Shown in pieces: positions 33,028 to 41,144 of a DNA stretch of 64,000 nt. The notes beneath the pieces were generated by a model, which did not search any database, was not told where the DNA came from, and saw only the letters and a list, made by a program, of their open reading frames with translations. The position numbers and the translations under genes were made by a program. This DNA is from JAPXRI01 sp033813635. Lineage in GTDB: Bacteria > Bacillota > Clostridia > Oscillospirales > QAMX01. Each line of letters starts with the position of its first letter. Within the stretch, counting starts at the first letter, position 1. The stretch spans positions 60,281 through 124,280 of the forward strand of contig JAPXRI010000004.1 of NCBI GenBank assembly GCA_033813635.1. Reading direction: 5' to 3'.

Positions 33028-34198
33028 CGCGGCGACGACGAAAATGAGCCGCGCGGCGATCGACGCAATGCTGCCGTACCTGGATCAAACGTACGGCAAC
33101 CCGTCGAGCCTGCACTCCGCCGGACAGAGGGCGGCCGAGGCGCTTTACGGCGCGAGGGAGACCGTCGCGCGTCTGCTGGGGGCCGAGGCAAAGGAGCTGT
33201 ATTTCACCTCGGGCGGCAGCGAGGCCGACAACCAGGCGATCCTGTCGGCGGCGGAGCTCGGCGCGAGGAAAAATAAAAAGCACATTGTTTCCACAGCCTT
33301 CGAGCACCACGCCGTGCTCCACATGCTGGATAAACTGAAAAAGCGGGGTTATGAGATCACCCTGTTGGACGTTCACGAAAACGGTATCGTCACGCCGGAG
33401 GAGGTCGCCGCCGCTATCCGGGACGACACCTGCCTTGTAACGGTCATGTACGCCAATAACGAGATCGGGACGATCCAGCCGATTGCCGAGATAGGGGCGG
33501 TGTGCCGGCAGAAGGGCGTACTGTTCCATACCGACGCGGTTCAGGCCGCCGGACATCTGCATATCGACGTAAAGGCGCAGAATATCGACATGCTTTCGCT
33601 GTCTGCGCATAAATTCCACGGACCCAAGGGGGTCGGTGCGCTTTACGTCAGAAAAGGCATTAGCCTGACGAATCTGATCGAGGGCGGCGCGCAGGAGCGC
33701 GGAAAGCGGGCCGGCACAGAAAACGTTCCGGCGGTTGTGGGAATGGCGGCCGCGTTCGAGGAAGCCTGCGCCCACATCGACGAAAACGCCGCGCGGGTCT
33801 CTGCACTGAGGGACAAAATCATCGACGGGCTTTCGAAGATACCCCACTCGGTCCTGAACGGTGACCGTGAACGCCGCCTGCCGGGCAACATCAACATGTG
33901 CTTTGAGGGCATCGAGGGCGAATCGCTGCTTCTGCTGCTCGACGAAAAGGGCGTAATGGCCTCCTCGGGCTCGGCCTGCACCTCGGGCTCGCTCGACCCG
34001 AGCCACGTGCTTCTGGCGATCGGGCGGCCCCATGAGATCGCGCACGGCTCGCTCCGCATCACGCTTTCGGAGTATAATACGGCGGAGGAGGTCGACCATA
34101 TTATCAAAACGGTCCCCGAAGTCGTCAGCTATTTGAGAAGCATCTCTCCCGTATGGAGAGATCTGAAGGAAGGGAAGAGAAGCTATGTTATACAGTGA
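33008..34198 (+). CDS. nifS: Cysteine desulfurase (NifS/IscS-like)
   Basis: The 396-residue PLP enzyme takes sulfur from cysteine and forms a persulfide. The PLP lysine is K202 in SAHKFHGPKG; the catalytic cysteine is C324 in SSGSACTSGS, on a long flexible loop as in group I desulfurases. The start at 33008 is preferred over 32999 because GGGGAT is at proper spacing. It overlaps cysE and nifU, so the whole unit is translationally coupled. It also feeds sulfur to MnmA. Confidence 0.95.
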   Translation: MTVYADNAATTKMSRAAIDAMLPYLDQTYGNPSSLHSAGQRAAEALYGARETVARLLGAEAKELYFTSGGSEADNQAILSAAELGARKNKKHIVSTAFEHHAVLHMLDKLKKRGYEITLLDVHENGIVTPEEVAAAIRDDTCLVTVMYANNEIGTIQPIAEIGAVCRQKGVLFHTDAVQAAGHLHIDVKAQNIDMLSLSAHKFHGPKGVGALYVRKGISLTNLIEGGAQERGKRAGTENVPAVVGMAAAFEEACAHIDENAARVSALRDKIIDGLSKIPHSVLNGDRERRLPGNINMCFEGIEGESLLLLLDEKGVMASSGSACTSGSLDPSHVLLAIGRPHEIAHGSLRITLSEYNTAEEVDHIIKTVPEVVSYLRSISPVWRDLKEGKRSYVIQ

Positions 34199-34613
34199 AA
34201 AAGTAATGGACCATTTCAAGCATCCGCGCAATGTCGGCGTGATCGAGAACGCCGACGGCGTCGGAGAGGTCGGAAACGCCAAATGCGGCGATATCATGCG
34301 GATGTATCTGAAAATCGACGACGGCGTGATTACCGACGTCAAGTTTGAGACCTTCGGCTGCGGATCGGCGATCGCCTCGAGCTCTATGGCGACCGAGATG
34401 ATCAAGGGTAAGCCCGTTTCCGAGGCGCTTGGGCTTACGAATAAGGCCGTCGCCGAGGCTCTGGACGGTCTTCCCGCCCACAAGATGCACTGCTCGGTGC
34501 TGGCCGAGGAGGCCATCAAGGCGGCCGTGGAGGACTACTACAAGAAAAACGGGATACCCTACGATAAAAAGCAGTTCCCGGACTGCAAAAACTGCGAGCA
34601 CTGCATGTTATGA
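34185..34613 (+). CDS. nifU: Fe-S cluster scaffold protein NifU/IscU
   Basis: The 142-residue scaffold has the three cluster cysteines C34 (AKCGD), C59 (FGCGSAIASSS) and C103 (HCSVLAEEA). A short C-terminal tail adds CKNCEHC, a metal-site extension common in the clostridial form. It receives sulfur from NifS and builds Fe-S clusters. The HscA-binding LPPVK motif is replaced by LPAHK. Confidence 0.95.
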   Translation: MLYSEKVMDHFKHPRNVGVIENADGVGEVGNAKCGDIMRMYLKIDDGVITDVKFETFGCGSAIASSSMATEMIKGKPVSEALGLTNKAVAEALDGLPAHKMHCSVLAEEAIKAAVEDYYKKNGIPYDKKQFPDCKNCEHCML

Positions 34614-35686
34614 AAAAAGCGCTTATCGCGATGAGCGGAGGCGTCGACTCTAGCGTCTGCGCGTATCTGATGAAGGCTGCCGGATATGCCTGCATAGGGG
34701 CGACAATGCGCCTCTTTGACAATGAGGACGCCGGCATCCCGGCAGGTCGTACCTGCTGCTCGCTCGACGATACGGAGGATGCGCGCGCAGTGGCGTACAG
34801 GCTGCAGATACCATATTATGTGTTCAATTTCACCGGCGATTTCAGGGAGCAGGTGATCGGCCGCTTCGCGGAGGCCTATGCCCGCGGGGAGACACCGAAC
34901 CCCTGCATCGACTGCAACCGGTATATGAAATTCGACCGTCTGCACAGGCGGGCGGAGGAGCTGGGCTGCGATGTGGTGGCGACCGGGCATTACGCCCGTA
35001 TTGAAAGGCAGGGCGAAAGATATCTGCTGAAAAAAGCCGCGGACGGAAATAAGGACCAGACCTATGTGCTCCACGCAATGACGCAGGAGCAGCTCGGCCA
35101 GACGGTTTTCCCGCTGGGAGACCTGAAAAAGACGGATGTCCGCAAAATCGCGGAGGAGCACGGCTTTGCCAACGCGCATAAACGAGACAGCCAGGATATC
35201 TGTTTTGCGCCGGACGGGGACTACGCCGGGGCGATAGAGCGCTACTGCGGGAGGTGCTATCCTCCGGGCCGTTTTGTGGATAAAAACGGTAACGCCCTCG
35301 GCCGGCACAAAGGCATTATTCACTATACGATCGGACAGAGAAAGGGTCTAGGGCTCGCGCTGCCGGAGCCGATGTACGTCTGCGAAATACGGGCGTCGGA
35401 TAACACGGTGGTGCTGTGCAAAAACGAGGAGCTGTTTTCAAAATCGCTGGACGCGGCCGGCCTCAACTGGATCGCCTGCGGGTCTCCGCCGGAAAAACTC
35501 CGGGTCAGGGCAAAGGTCAGGTATAAGCACCCGGAGCAGTGGGCGACCGTCTACCCGGACGGCCCGGACCGCGCCCATATCGAATTCGACGAAGCGCAGC
35601 GGGCGATCACGCCCGGGCAGGCCGTCGTACTCTATGACGGGGATATCGTGGTCGGCGGCGGAACGATTCTGGCCGCCGGAAGGTAA
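34610..35686 (+). CDS. mnmA: tRNA-specific 2-thiouridylase MnmA
   Basis: The 358-residue enzyme puts sulfur on U34 of tRNA for Lys, Glu and Gln. It has the PP-loop SGGVDSS (9-15), the catalytic cysteines C99 (NPCIDC) and C198 (DICFAPDGDY) and the C-terminal beta-barrel. The start overlaps the nifU stop by four bases. Its sulfur is supplied by the neighbouring desulfurase. Confidence 0.95.
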   Translation: MKKALIAMSGGVDSSVCAYLMKAAGYACIGATMRLFDNEDAGIPAGRTCCSLDDTEDARAVAYRLQIPYYVFNFTGDFREQVIGRFAEAYARGETPNPCIDCNRYMKFDRLHRRAEELGCDVVATGHYARIERQGERYLLKKAADGNKDQTYVLHAMTQEQLGQTVFPLGDLKKTDVRKIAEEHGFANAHKRDSQDICFAPDGDYAGAIERYCGRCYPPGRFVDKNGNALGRHKGIIHYTIGQRKGLGLALPEPMYVCEIRASDNTVVLCKNEELFSKSLDAAGLNWIACGSPPEKLRVRAKVRYKHPEQWATVYPDGPDRAHIEFDEAQRAITPGQAVVLYDGDIVVGGGTILAAGR

Positions 35687-35698
35687 AGGAGGAATACT

Positions 35699-35917
35699 AT
35701 GTTTGACTCCATATTGATCAAGGACACAACCCGCGAACAGAGGATAGAGATAATAAAAAAATCGCTGAGCTTCTGCGGGGACGCCTGCGAGAGCTGCTCC
35801 CTCTGCGACGGGCTGACCGGCCTCGGCGACCCGTGGAGCATGTACGAGCCCTATATCGAGGGTAAAAAGGAGATCTCCGAGATTAACTCCGAATTCAGAT
35901 TCGGGCTCGTAAAGTGA
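35699..35917 (+). CDS. Small Cys-rich protein at the end of the nifSU operon
   Basis: The 72-residue protein has a helical N-terminus and a CGDACESCSLC cluster (C26, C30, C33, C36), which could hold an Fe-S cluster or zinc. I do not recognise the family. AAAGGAGG lies upstream and mnmA ends 12 bases before, so it belongs to the Fe-S/thiolation operon. It could be a cluster carrier or a sulfur-relay protein; this is inference. Confidence 0.75.
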   Translation: MFDSILIKDTTREQRIEIIKKSLSFCGDACESCSLCDGLTGLGDPWSMYEPYIEGKKEISEINSEFRFGLVK

Positions 35918-35935
35918 ATATCGTCCGTAGCTGAG

Positions 35936-35973
35936 AAGAATTTTGGGAGAAATCACCAAAATTCTTTATTTTT
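35936..35973 (+). terminator. Terminator of the cysE-nifSU-mnmA operon
   Basis: AAGAATTTTGG (35936-35946) pairs with CCAAAATTCTT (35956-35966), followed by a T-rich run. Confidence 0.9.
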
Positions 35974-35994
35974 TTATAGATTCACCCCGGGAAG

Positions 35995-36017
35995 AAACCT
36001 ATCATAATAGTAGGAAT
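35995..36017 (+). promoter_or_regulatory. Rrf2-type operator at the mtaB promoter (hybrid half-sites)
   Basis: AAACCTA (35995-36001), N9, TAGGAAT (36011-36017). The left half is like the metY site and the right half like the cysE site. It overlaps a likely -10 box (CATAAT, 36003-36008). Confidence 0.65.
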
Positions 36018-36045
36018 ATAAATAAATTTGATAGGGTGAGCAGAG

Positions 36046-37425
36046 ATGAAAAAGCATTCGTTTACCAGGACGGCATACGAGGATGTCGGCGACTTTCTTT
36101 ACGCTCGGGCAAAATTCCCTGTTTCGCTGAAAAACGGCATGGTCATCGGGGACGGAGTCCTTTACCCTGAAATCAATTTCACTCTTCCGCCGATGACGAT
36201 TGACAGGGAGACAATGCCGGAGGTCATCCGCAATTACAGAGAAATCATTACCGGCATATGCGAAAGGGCGAGGGCGCTCGAAGCCCCGGGTTTTGTGGCC
36301 GAAATAGAAACGCTTCCGCCGATGACGTTCCACCCGCAGTGGGGGATTGACGTCTGCAGGACGGTTGTGGAGGTCGTCGGGGATTTCGCGGCAAAATACG
36401 GTGTAAAGGGCGCCGTCAGAATTACGCCCAACGATATCCGCGAGGGGCGGGAGCTCGAGCATATGTGGCGCGGCAGCCACTGGGACGCGATGTTCGAGAC
36501 CTTCGAGGGGTGCGCAAGAGCCGGGGCGGATTTTCTTGCCATCGAGTCGATCGGCGGCAAGGAAGTGCACGACGATGCGGTCGTCAACTGCGACATCGCG
36601 AAATCCATATTCGCCCTTGCCGAGCTGGGCTGCAGGGATATGGAACGGCTGTGGACAGAGATCGCGGCGACGGCGGAGAAAACCGGGACGATTCCCAGCG
36701 GGGACACGGCCTGCGGTTTCGCCAACACTGCGATGGTATTGGCCGAGAAGCGTTATATACCGAAGGTGTTCGCCGCGGCAGTCAGAGTGATGAGCGCGGT
36801 CAGGAGCCTTGTGGCGTTTGAATGCGGAGCCAAAGGACCGCATAAGGACTGCGGTTACGAGGGCGTATATGTTAAGGCTATTACCGGAGCGCCGATTTCC
36901 ATGGAGGGCAGAGTGGCGGCCTGCGCGCACCTCTCCCCGGTGGGCAACATCGCGATCTGCGCGGCGGATCTCTGGAGCAACGAGTCGGTGCAGAATATCA
37001 AGCTGCTCGGCGGAATGGCTCCGACCGTATCCTTCGAACAGCTTGTCTACGACTGCCGGATGATGAACGAGGCGGCGTCGAGGGGCAAGGAAACCGCGCT
37101 TTTGTTCCGCGACGTATGCGCGGACTCGGATTCGCGCAGGGATCCTCAGGCCTATGTGCTCCGTCCGGATATTGCGCTTGAAATCTCGAAAGAGCTTGTG
37201 AAAGCGGACGGCTATTACGAGAGAACGAGGAGAGCGGCATCCCTTGCGCTGGAGAGCATTCGGGAAGGGGACGAACAGGGCAGGCTTTTACTCGAGGACA
37301 GGGAGAAGGCATGGCTTGAGCGTTTGTCGGAGGAAGTGAAAGCTCTTCCCGAGAACGAGGGTGAGTTTATCGAGAGTATGCTCCCCGAGTGCGAAAAACT
37401 GGACCCCACAAAATACGATATGTGA
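36046..37425 (+). CDS. mtaB: Methanol:corrinoid methyltransferase MtaB
   Basis: The 459-residue protein matches MtaB, which moves the methyl group of methanol to the cobalt of corrinoid protein MtaC. Likely zinc ligands are E167 (LAIESIGG), C223 (GDTACGF) and C269 (GPHKDCG). Length is normal. No MtaC, MtaA or corrinoid activator gene is nearby, so it must act with partners elsewhere. It has its own Rrf2-type operator although it is a B12-dependent rather than an Fe-S enzyme. Confidence 0.92.
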   Translation: MKKHSFTRTAYEDVGDFLYARAKFPVSLKNGMVIGDGVLYPEINFTLPPMTIDRETMPEVIRNYREIITGICERARALEAPGFVAEIETLPPMTFHPQWGIDVCRTVVEVVGDFAAKYGVKGAVRITPNDIREGRELEHMWRGSHWDAMFETFEGCARAGADFLAIESIGGKEVHDDAVVNCDIAKSIFALAELGCRDMERLWTEIAATAEKTGTIPSGDTACGFANTAMVLAEKRYIPKVFAAAVRVMSAVRSLVAFECGAKGPHKDCGYEGVYVKAITGAPISMEGRVAACAHLSPVGNIAICAADLWSNESVQNIKLLGGMAPTVSFEQLVYDCRMMNEAASRGKETALLFRDVCADSDSRRDPQAYVLRPDIALEISKELVKADGYYERTRRAASLALESIREGDEQGRLLLEDREKAWLERLSEEVKALPENEGEFIESMLPECEKLDPTKYDM

Positions 37426-37529
37426 GAAGGGAAAACCCAGGGAGTCTTATCAGAGAGTGCAATTAAGGGATTTTCTATTCAAAAACAAGTGATTTTTAAC
37501 TGACACTCTTCAAGCGGAGCGCAACAGTA

Positions 37530-37567
37530 AAGGCCACACCAAAGATTGAACCCTTTAGTGTGGTCTT
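37530..37567 (+). terminator. Possible terminator after mtaB
   Basis: AAGGCCACAC pairs with GTGTGGTCTT (one wobble), with inner AAAG/CTTT, then a T-rich stretch. The rest of 37426-37773 holds no gene I can support; it is AT-rich with broken short frames. Confidence 0.45.
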
Positions 37568-37773
37568 ATACTTTTACAAACGCGAATAGCAAAGACCCTG
37601 TTAACCGGGTCCGGCCGCCGCTGAACTAACTAAGAAAATTCGAAAAAGCTGCTCAACCACATAAAAAGCACAAAACTGACTGGTATACTTGGATTATCAA
37701 TAACGGACAGCAATTTGCGATACTAATTTTATTTAAGGCAAGGTCTTATATGATCATCTTGCTTTAACCAATA

Positions 37774-38151
37774 TCAAATTCCTTTTCCCGCGTAAGGCTC
37801 GTCCTTAAATCTCGGTATAATATGTAAATGGGCATACTCAACTACTTGTCCGGCCACTTCACCCACATTCCATCCCAAATTATATCCATCCGGATTATAT
37901 TTTACATCAATATAATGCTTAATTTTATCTATCAAGTCTTTTGTGGCAACCCATTCATCCAAAGTCAGCTCAAACGGTGACTATGCATGTGATTTTGGAA
38001 TTACAACATATGAACCAACTAAAGTTTTTGGGTTTCGATTTAAGGACGGCACTCCTATGCAAAATTAATTTTCAAATTTATTATCAAAATTGATTGATTT
38101 CTTCCATGCTGCCCTTACCAAGTATTCTACATGGTTAAGTTGAGGGAATCG
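37774..38151 (-). pseudogene. Decayed HIT-family protein gene
   Basis: One leftward frame reads as a HIT-type protein: SYVVIPKSHA, then SPFELTLDEWVA, NLGWNVGEVAGQVVE and AHLHIIPRFKDEPY. It is interrupted by TAA at 38065-38067 and TAG at 37981-37983. The HxHxH triad is reduced to YAHLH, so the first histidine is lost too. A 62-codon remnant from a TTG at 37962 is all that stays open. It is AT-rich unlike the flanking genes, which hints at relaxed selection or foreign origin. Confidence 0.7.
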
Positions 38152-38267
38152 CTATCTGTGGACTATCATTGATTCTGCTAAGATAACCGTAATTTTCTAC
38201 TCCTACTTCATTATATCATAAATATCATATATTAACACTTTTTATGATTTTTATAAGTGTTTTTCAA

Positions 38268-38306
38268 AAAACCAACGCCGCAGAAATTTTGCGTCGTTGG
38301 TTTTTG
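38268..38306 (-). terminator. Terminator of the cotJC remnant
   Basis: AAAAACCAACG..CGCA (38268-38283) pairs with TGCG..CGTTGGTTTTT (38291-38306). The run of T on the minus strand ends leftward transcription. The 38152-38267 stretch is AT-rich and shows no gene. Confidence 0.85.
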
Positions 38307-38345
38307 TCCGTCGAGTCAATTGAGATGCTTGGCTTCTTCTTTAAT

Positions 38346-38864
38346 TTACTTTTTCGGAGTGAACGCGGGGTTGAACGCGTAGTAGTTCTTGCAGTCGAGG
38401 TCGTCGGTGACGACCCGCAGCGCTTCGCCGAAGCGCTGGAAGTGAACGACTTCACGCGCTCTTAAAAACTTGATGGGCTCTCTTACATCGGGGTCGTCGG
38501 TCAGCCATAAAATATTGTCATATGTCGTCCGGGCTTTCTGCTCAGCCGCAAGGTCTTCGACCAGATCGGTAATCGCGTCGCCTTTCGACTGGAATACCCT
38601 CGCGCTGAACGGAACTCCGCTCGCATCCACGGGGTATACGCCGGTTGTATGATCGACAAAATACGAGTCGAACCCGCTGCGCTTAATCTCATCCATCGAT
38701 AGGTTGCGCGTCAGCTGGTAAACAATCGCCGCAACCATCTCAGAATGCGCCAGCTCTTCCGTACCGATGTCCGTCAACACGCCTTTAACCTTATCGTAAG
38801 GCATTGCGTAGCGCTGAGACAGGTAGCGGTTCGCGGCGGCGAGCTCACCGTCTGGGCCACCAAA
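38346..38864 (-). pseudogene. cotJC: Manganese catalase CotJC, 3' part cut by prophage insertion
   Basis: The sequence from GGPDGELAAANRYLSQRY onward matches CotJC/manganese catalase, a spore coat protein made in the mother cell. All metal ligands are kept: E in GELAA, E and H in GTEELAHSEM, E in AAEQKAR, H in EVVHFQRF. About the first 29 residues of the family (the LQYPV... part up to QYGG) are missing. The frame instead runs into the end of the integrase gene up to a GTG at 38924 without ribosome site. The missing 5' codons should lie past the far end of the prophage, so excision would restore the gene. Confidence 0.85.
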
Positions 38865-38880
38865 TACCGTTTGGCTATCA
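38850..38880. other. Left attachment junction of the prophage (inferred)
   Basis: The similarity to CotJC stops at GGT-GGC (38856-38861), and the integrase stop codon is at 38878. The crossover is therefore within about 38856-38870. The exact core cannot be set without the right end. Confidence 0.6.
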
Positions 38881-40323
38881 TTCTGACAAAAATCTATAAT
38901 GTATGGTGATTTTATTGTTTGCACGGGAATAGGTGCAAGTATCTACAATCCCGGCGAAAGCATTGTGTTTCTGTTCCAGCGTTGCCTCCGGATCTTCGAG
39001 AATGCTCAATGCTTCTTTTATCTTATCTTTCATAGCCTTACTCGAATCAGCCAGGGGCGTATTCTCTTTGGCTAACTCGGCTTCAGCTTCTGTAATTTGT
39101 GCATCAAGAGCTTTCTTTGCTTTGCTGTATGCTTCAAGGGTTTCCACCCCGTTAAGGTAAGCTTCACGTAGCCGCGAAAGCTTATTTTGCGTTTTTTCAA
39201 TCTGTGCCTGGAGAGCTGCTTCGGCAGAAGAGGCAGAAGCTCTGACGATATTAAAATCTATTACGGAAGCTTCAGAGCTGTCGTATTTTAGCATAGCCAG
39301 GATCATAGCCCTAAGCTTTACCTGTTTTATGGTCTGTGTGTGCTTACAAGTTCCGTGCGCGTACCCGTTACAGCGCCAGCTATCTGTAAAGACAACCAAG
39401 GTTTTACCACATTCCGGACAACGTACCATTCCAGATAACCAGTCCTTGAAAAAGTTTACCGGGCGCGCATAAGGCGCCCTTTGGGCCTTTATTTCAGCTA
39501 CGCGCTTTTGAGCAGCCTCCCATGTGCTTTTATCGATGATAGGTTCATGGGCCCCATCTGAAATAATTGTATCTGGGTTTTCATAAACGCGACGCCTTGC
39601 TCTCCCTGTAGGAGTCCAGCGAAGCTTCCCGATATATACCGGATTACGGATCATATATTCTATAGTCCTGTTTTCAAAACTGTTGCCATTAAGTGTCCTT
39701 ATACCTAAATCATTCAAATATTTCGCGATCTCGAAATATCCGCTTCCGGATATAAATCGGCGAAATATCTCACGAACAAAAGCGGCTTCTTCAGGAACCA
39801 CTACATAAATATGATTTTCAACACGATACCCGAATGTCGAACGGGCCTGCAATCCCCCGCGCTTTGCTTTTTCGGTCATTCCTTTTATTACTTCTTCGGC
39901 CAGGTTAATACTGTAATACTCGGCCATAGCCTCGAGCATGGATTCTATGATAATGGAGAATTTATCGTCATCTATGCTCTCTGTTATGGAGATTACCCGA
40001 ACGCCGCATTCTTTTCGGAGCAGTGACTTATAAACCACACTATCCTCTCGGCTCCGAGCAAACCGGTCGAATTTATGCACCAGGATAACATCAAACGGAT
40101 GATCTTTACTTTTAGCCATAGAGATCATACGCATAAAAGCAGGCCGCTTTTCAGCTTTGCGCCCGGAAAAGCCCTCATCGGAAAAGATATACGATTCTTC
40201 AAGGACATATCCGTTATCGGATGCATATTTCATTATGGCCGAGCGCTGTGCATCAGGAGAAAATTCGGTTTGATCATCTGTGGAAACGCGTATATATGCG
40301 GCGGCATATTTTACGTCGGCCAT
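38878..40323 (-). CDS. Large serine recombinase (phage integrase)
   Basis: The 481-residue enzyme has the resolvase catalytic domain with the nucleophile S14 in AYIRVSTDDQ, the recombinase domain (GYRVENHIYVVVPEEAAFVREIF), a zinc ribbon with CPECGK, and a coiled-coil (about 370-440) that controls direction. It joins attP to attB inside cotJC. Its position at the very end of the element, pointing into the target gene, matches sporulation-linked elements such as skin. No excisionase (RDF) was recognised in the window. Confidence 0.95.
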   Translation of the reverse strand: MADVKYAAAYIRVSTDDQTEFSPDAQRSAIMKYASDNGYVLEESYIFSDEGFSGRKAEKRPAFMRMISMAKSKDHPFDVILVHKFDRFARSREDSVVYKSLLRKECGVRVISITESIDDDKFSIIIESMLEAMAEYYSINLAEEVIKGMTEKAKRGGLQARSTFGYRVENHIYVVVPEEAAFVREIFRRFISGSGYFEIAKYLNDLGIRTLNGNSFENRTIEYMIRNPVYIGKLRWTPTGRARRRVYENPDTIISDGAHEPIIDKSTWEAAQKRVAEIKAQRAPYARPVNFFKDWLSGMVRCPECGKTLVVFTDSWRCNGYAHGTCKHTQTIKQVKLRAMILAMLKYDSSEASVIDFNIVRASASSAEAALQAQIEKTQNKLSRLREAYLNGVETLEAYSKAKKALDAQITEAEAELAKENTPLADSSKAMKDKIKEALSILEDPEATLEQKHNAFAGIVDTCTYSRANNKITIHYRFLSE

Positions 40324-40326
40324 GAT

Positions 40327-40929
40327 TTAAAACTTCCCCCTCAACTCTTCTACTTTGCCGATAATGGTAATCGGCAGGCTCTGAATTTCGGCATTAGTAT
40401 AAAATCTCGGTTCATATGCCGGGTTGTTGGGTATAAGACTTATTCCGTTTTCGTACTTCATAACCCTTTTACATGTGGCGTTGCAGCCATTAACCATTAC
40501 AATCGCGATTTGGCCGCTGTCTACATCCGGCTGCCTGCGCACGATAACAACGTCACCGTCACAAATACGGGGCTCCATGCTGTCGCCTTTGATCTTTAGC
40601 GCAAAAAATTCACCGGTAGTGGCCATTTCCTGAGTAATTTCTTCGTAATCAATGATATCCTCAATGGCTTCGATCGGGATACCCGCGGGGACACACCCCA
40701 ACACTGGGATCTTTACACCTTTAGGCTTTTTAAGATCCGTCTTGCCAACTAAATAGTCTATAGACACGTTAAAATATCGCGCGATCTTAGCTAATATCTC
40801 TCTGTCCGGTGTGGTACTATTCTTTTTCCATGCCGACACTGTTGATTTGCTAAATCCCATTTCTATGGCGGCGGCGCTAGGGGCTATGTTTTTGGTACGG
40901 CATAAGCCAACAAATCTCTCGTAAAACAC
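40327..40929 (-). CDS. CI-like phage repressor with S24 peptidase domain
   Basis: The protein of about 200 residues has an HTH_XRE domain (GFSKSTVSAWKKNSTTPDRE), a LexA-like cleavage/linker region (PVLGCVPAGIPIEA) and the S24 domain with FALKIKGDSMEPRICDGD (catalytic Ser) and the partner lysine in CKRVMKY. It should be cleaved in the SOS response to induce the prophage. The GTG at 40929 is the likely start, with AGGAGG upstream; a frame to 40977 lacks support. It is three bases from the integrase, so the two are co-transcribed in lysogeny. Confidence 0.92.
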   Translation of the reverse strand: MFYERFVGLCRTKNIAPSAAAIEMGFSKSTVSAWKKNSTTPDREILAKIARYFNVSIDYLVGKTDLKKPKGVKIPVLGCVPAGIPIEAIEDIIDYEEITQEMATTGEFFALKIKGDSMEPRICDGDVVIVRRQPDVDSGQIAIVMVNGCNATCKRVMKYENGISLIPNNPAYEPRFYTNAEIQSLPITIIGKVEELRGKF

Positions 40930-40978
40930 GCACAAAACCTCCTGCAATGTTTTGTCGAATTTTGTGCGCACCGCCAAA

Positions 40979-40994
40979 GTTCAATCAGTTGAAC
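40979..40994. promoter_or_regulatory. Palindromic repressor operator (candidate)
   Basis: GTTCAATCAGTTGAAC is an inverted repeat eight bases upstream of the rightward -35 box. Related half-sites (TTGAAT, TTCAAC) recur near 41043 and 41111. Confidence 0.6.
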
Positions 40995-41002
40995 ATTTCT
41001 CC

Positions 41003-41031
41003 TTGACAAGTGCAACAAATTAAACTATAAT
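41003..41031 (+). promoter_or_regulatory. Early rightward phage promoter
   Basis: TTGACA (41003-41008), 17 bases, TATAAT (41026-41031), a full consensus match. It drives the Cro-like gene and the early operon. Confidence 0.88.
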
Positions 41032-41088
41032 GATGGCACAAGGTTGAATTGGATAAACTTAGTGCGTTAAATTATCTGAACAATAATC

Positions 41089-41116
41089 ATTATAGCATAT
41101 AGTTTAATTAATTCAA
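41089..41116 (-). promoter_or_regulatory. Leftward promoter of repressor and integrase
   Basis: Leftward TTGAAT (41111-41116), 16 bases, TATAAT (41089-41094) with TGC in front. The -35 box overlaps a TTCAAC half-site, so repressor or Cro binding here can set the switch. Confidence 0.7.
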
Positions 41117-41144
41117 CTGAAAACTCTGAAAGGAGGAAAAGATT

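Noticed and set aside
32876..34519. Long leftward frame opposite nifS and nifU (547 codons)
   Set aside because: It is antisense to well-conserved genes, has no ribosome site, and its Arg/His-rich composition is that of a GC-rich shadow frame.
37480..37760. Transposase remnant in the AT-rich gap
   Set aside because: Short frames such as HKHKTDWYTWIINNGQ were considered, but no transposase motif or terminal inverted repeat could be supported.
37774..37962. Stand-alone 62-residue HIT protein
   Set aside because: It is only the C-terminal part of a HIT domain, lacks a ribosome site and has homologous sequence upstream beyond in-frame stops.
38850..38880. tRNA gene as the prophage attachment site
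   Set aside because: No tRNA-like sequence is present. The junction is inside cotJC and the integrase is of the serine type, which often uses protein genes.
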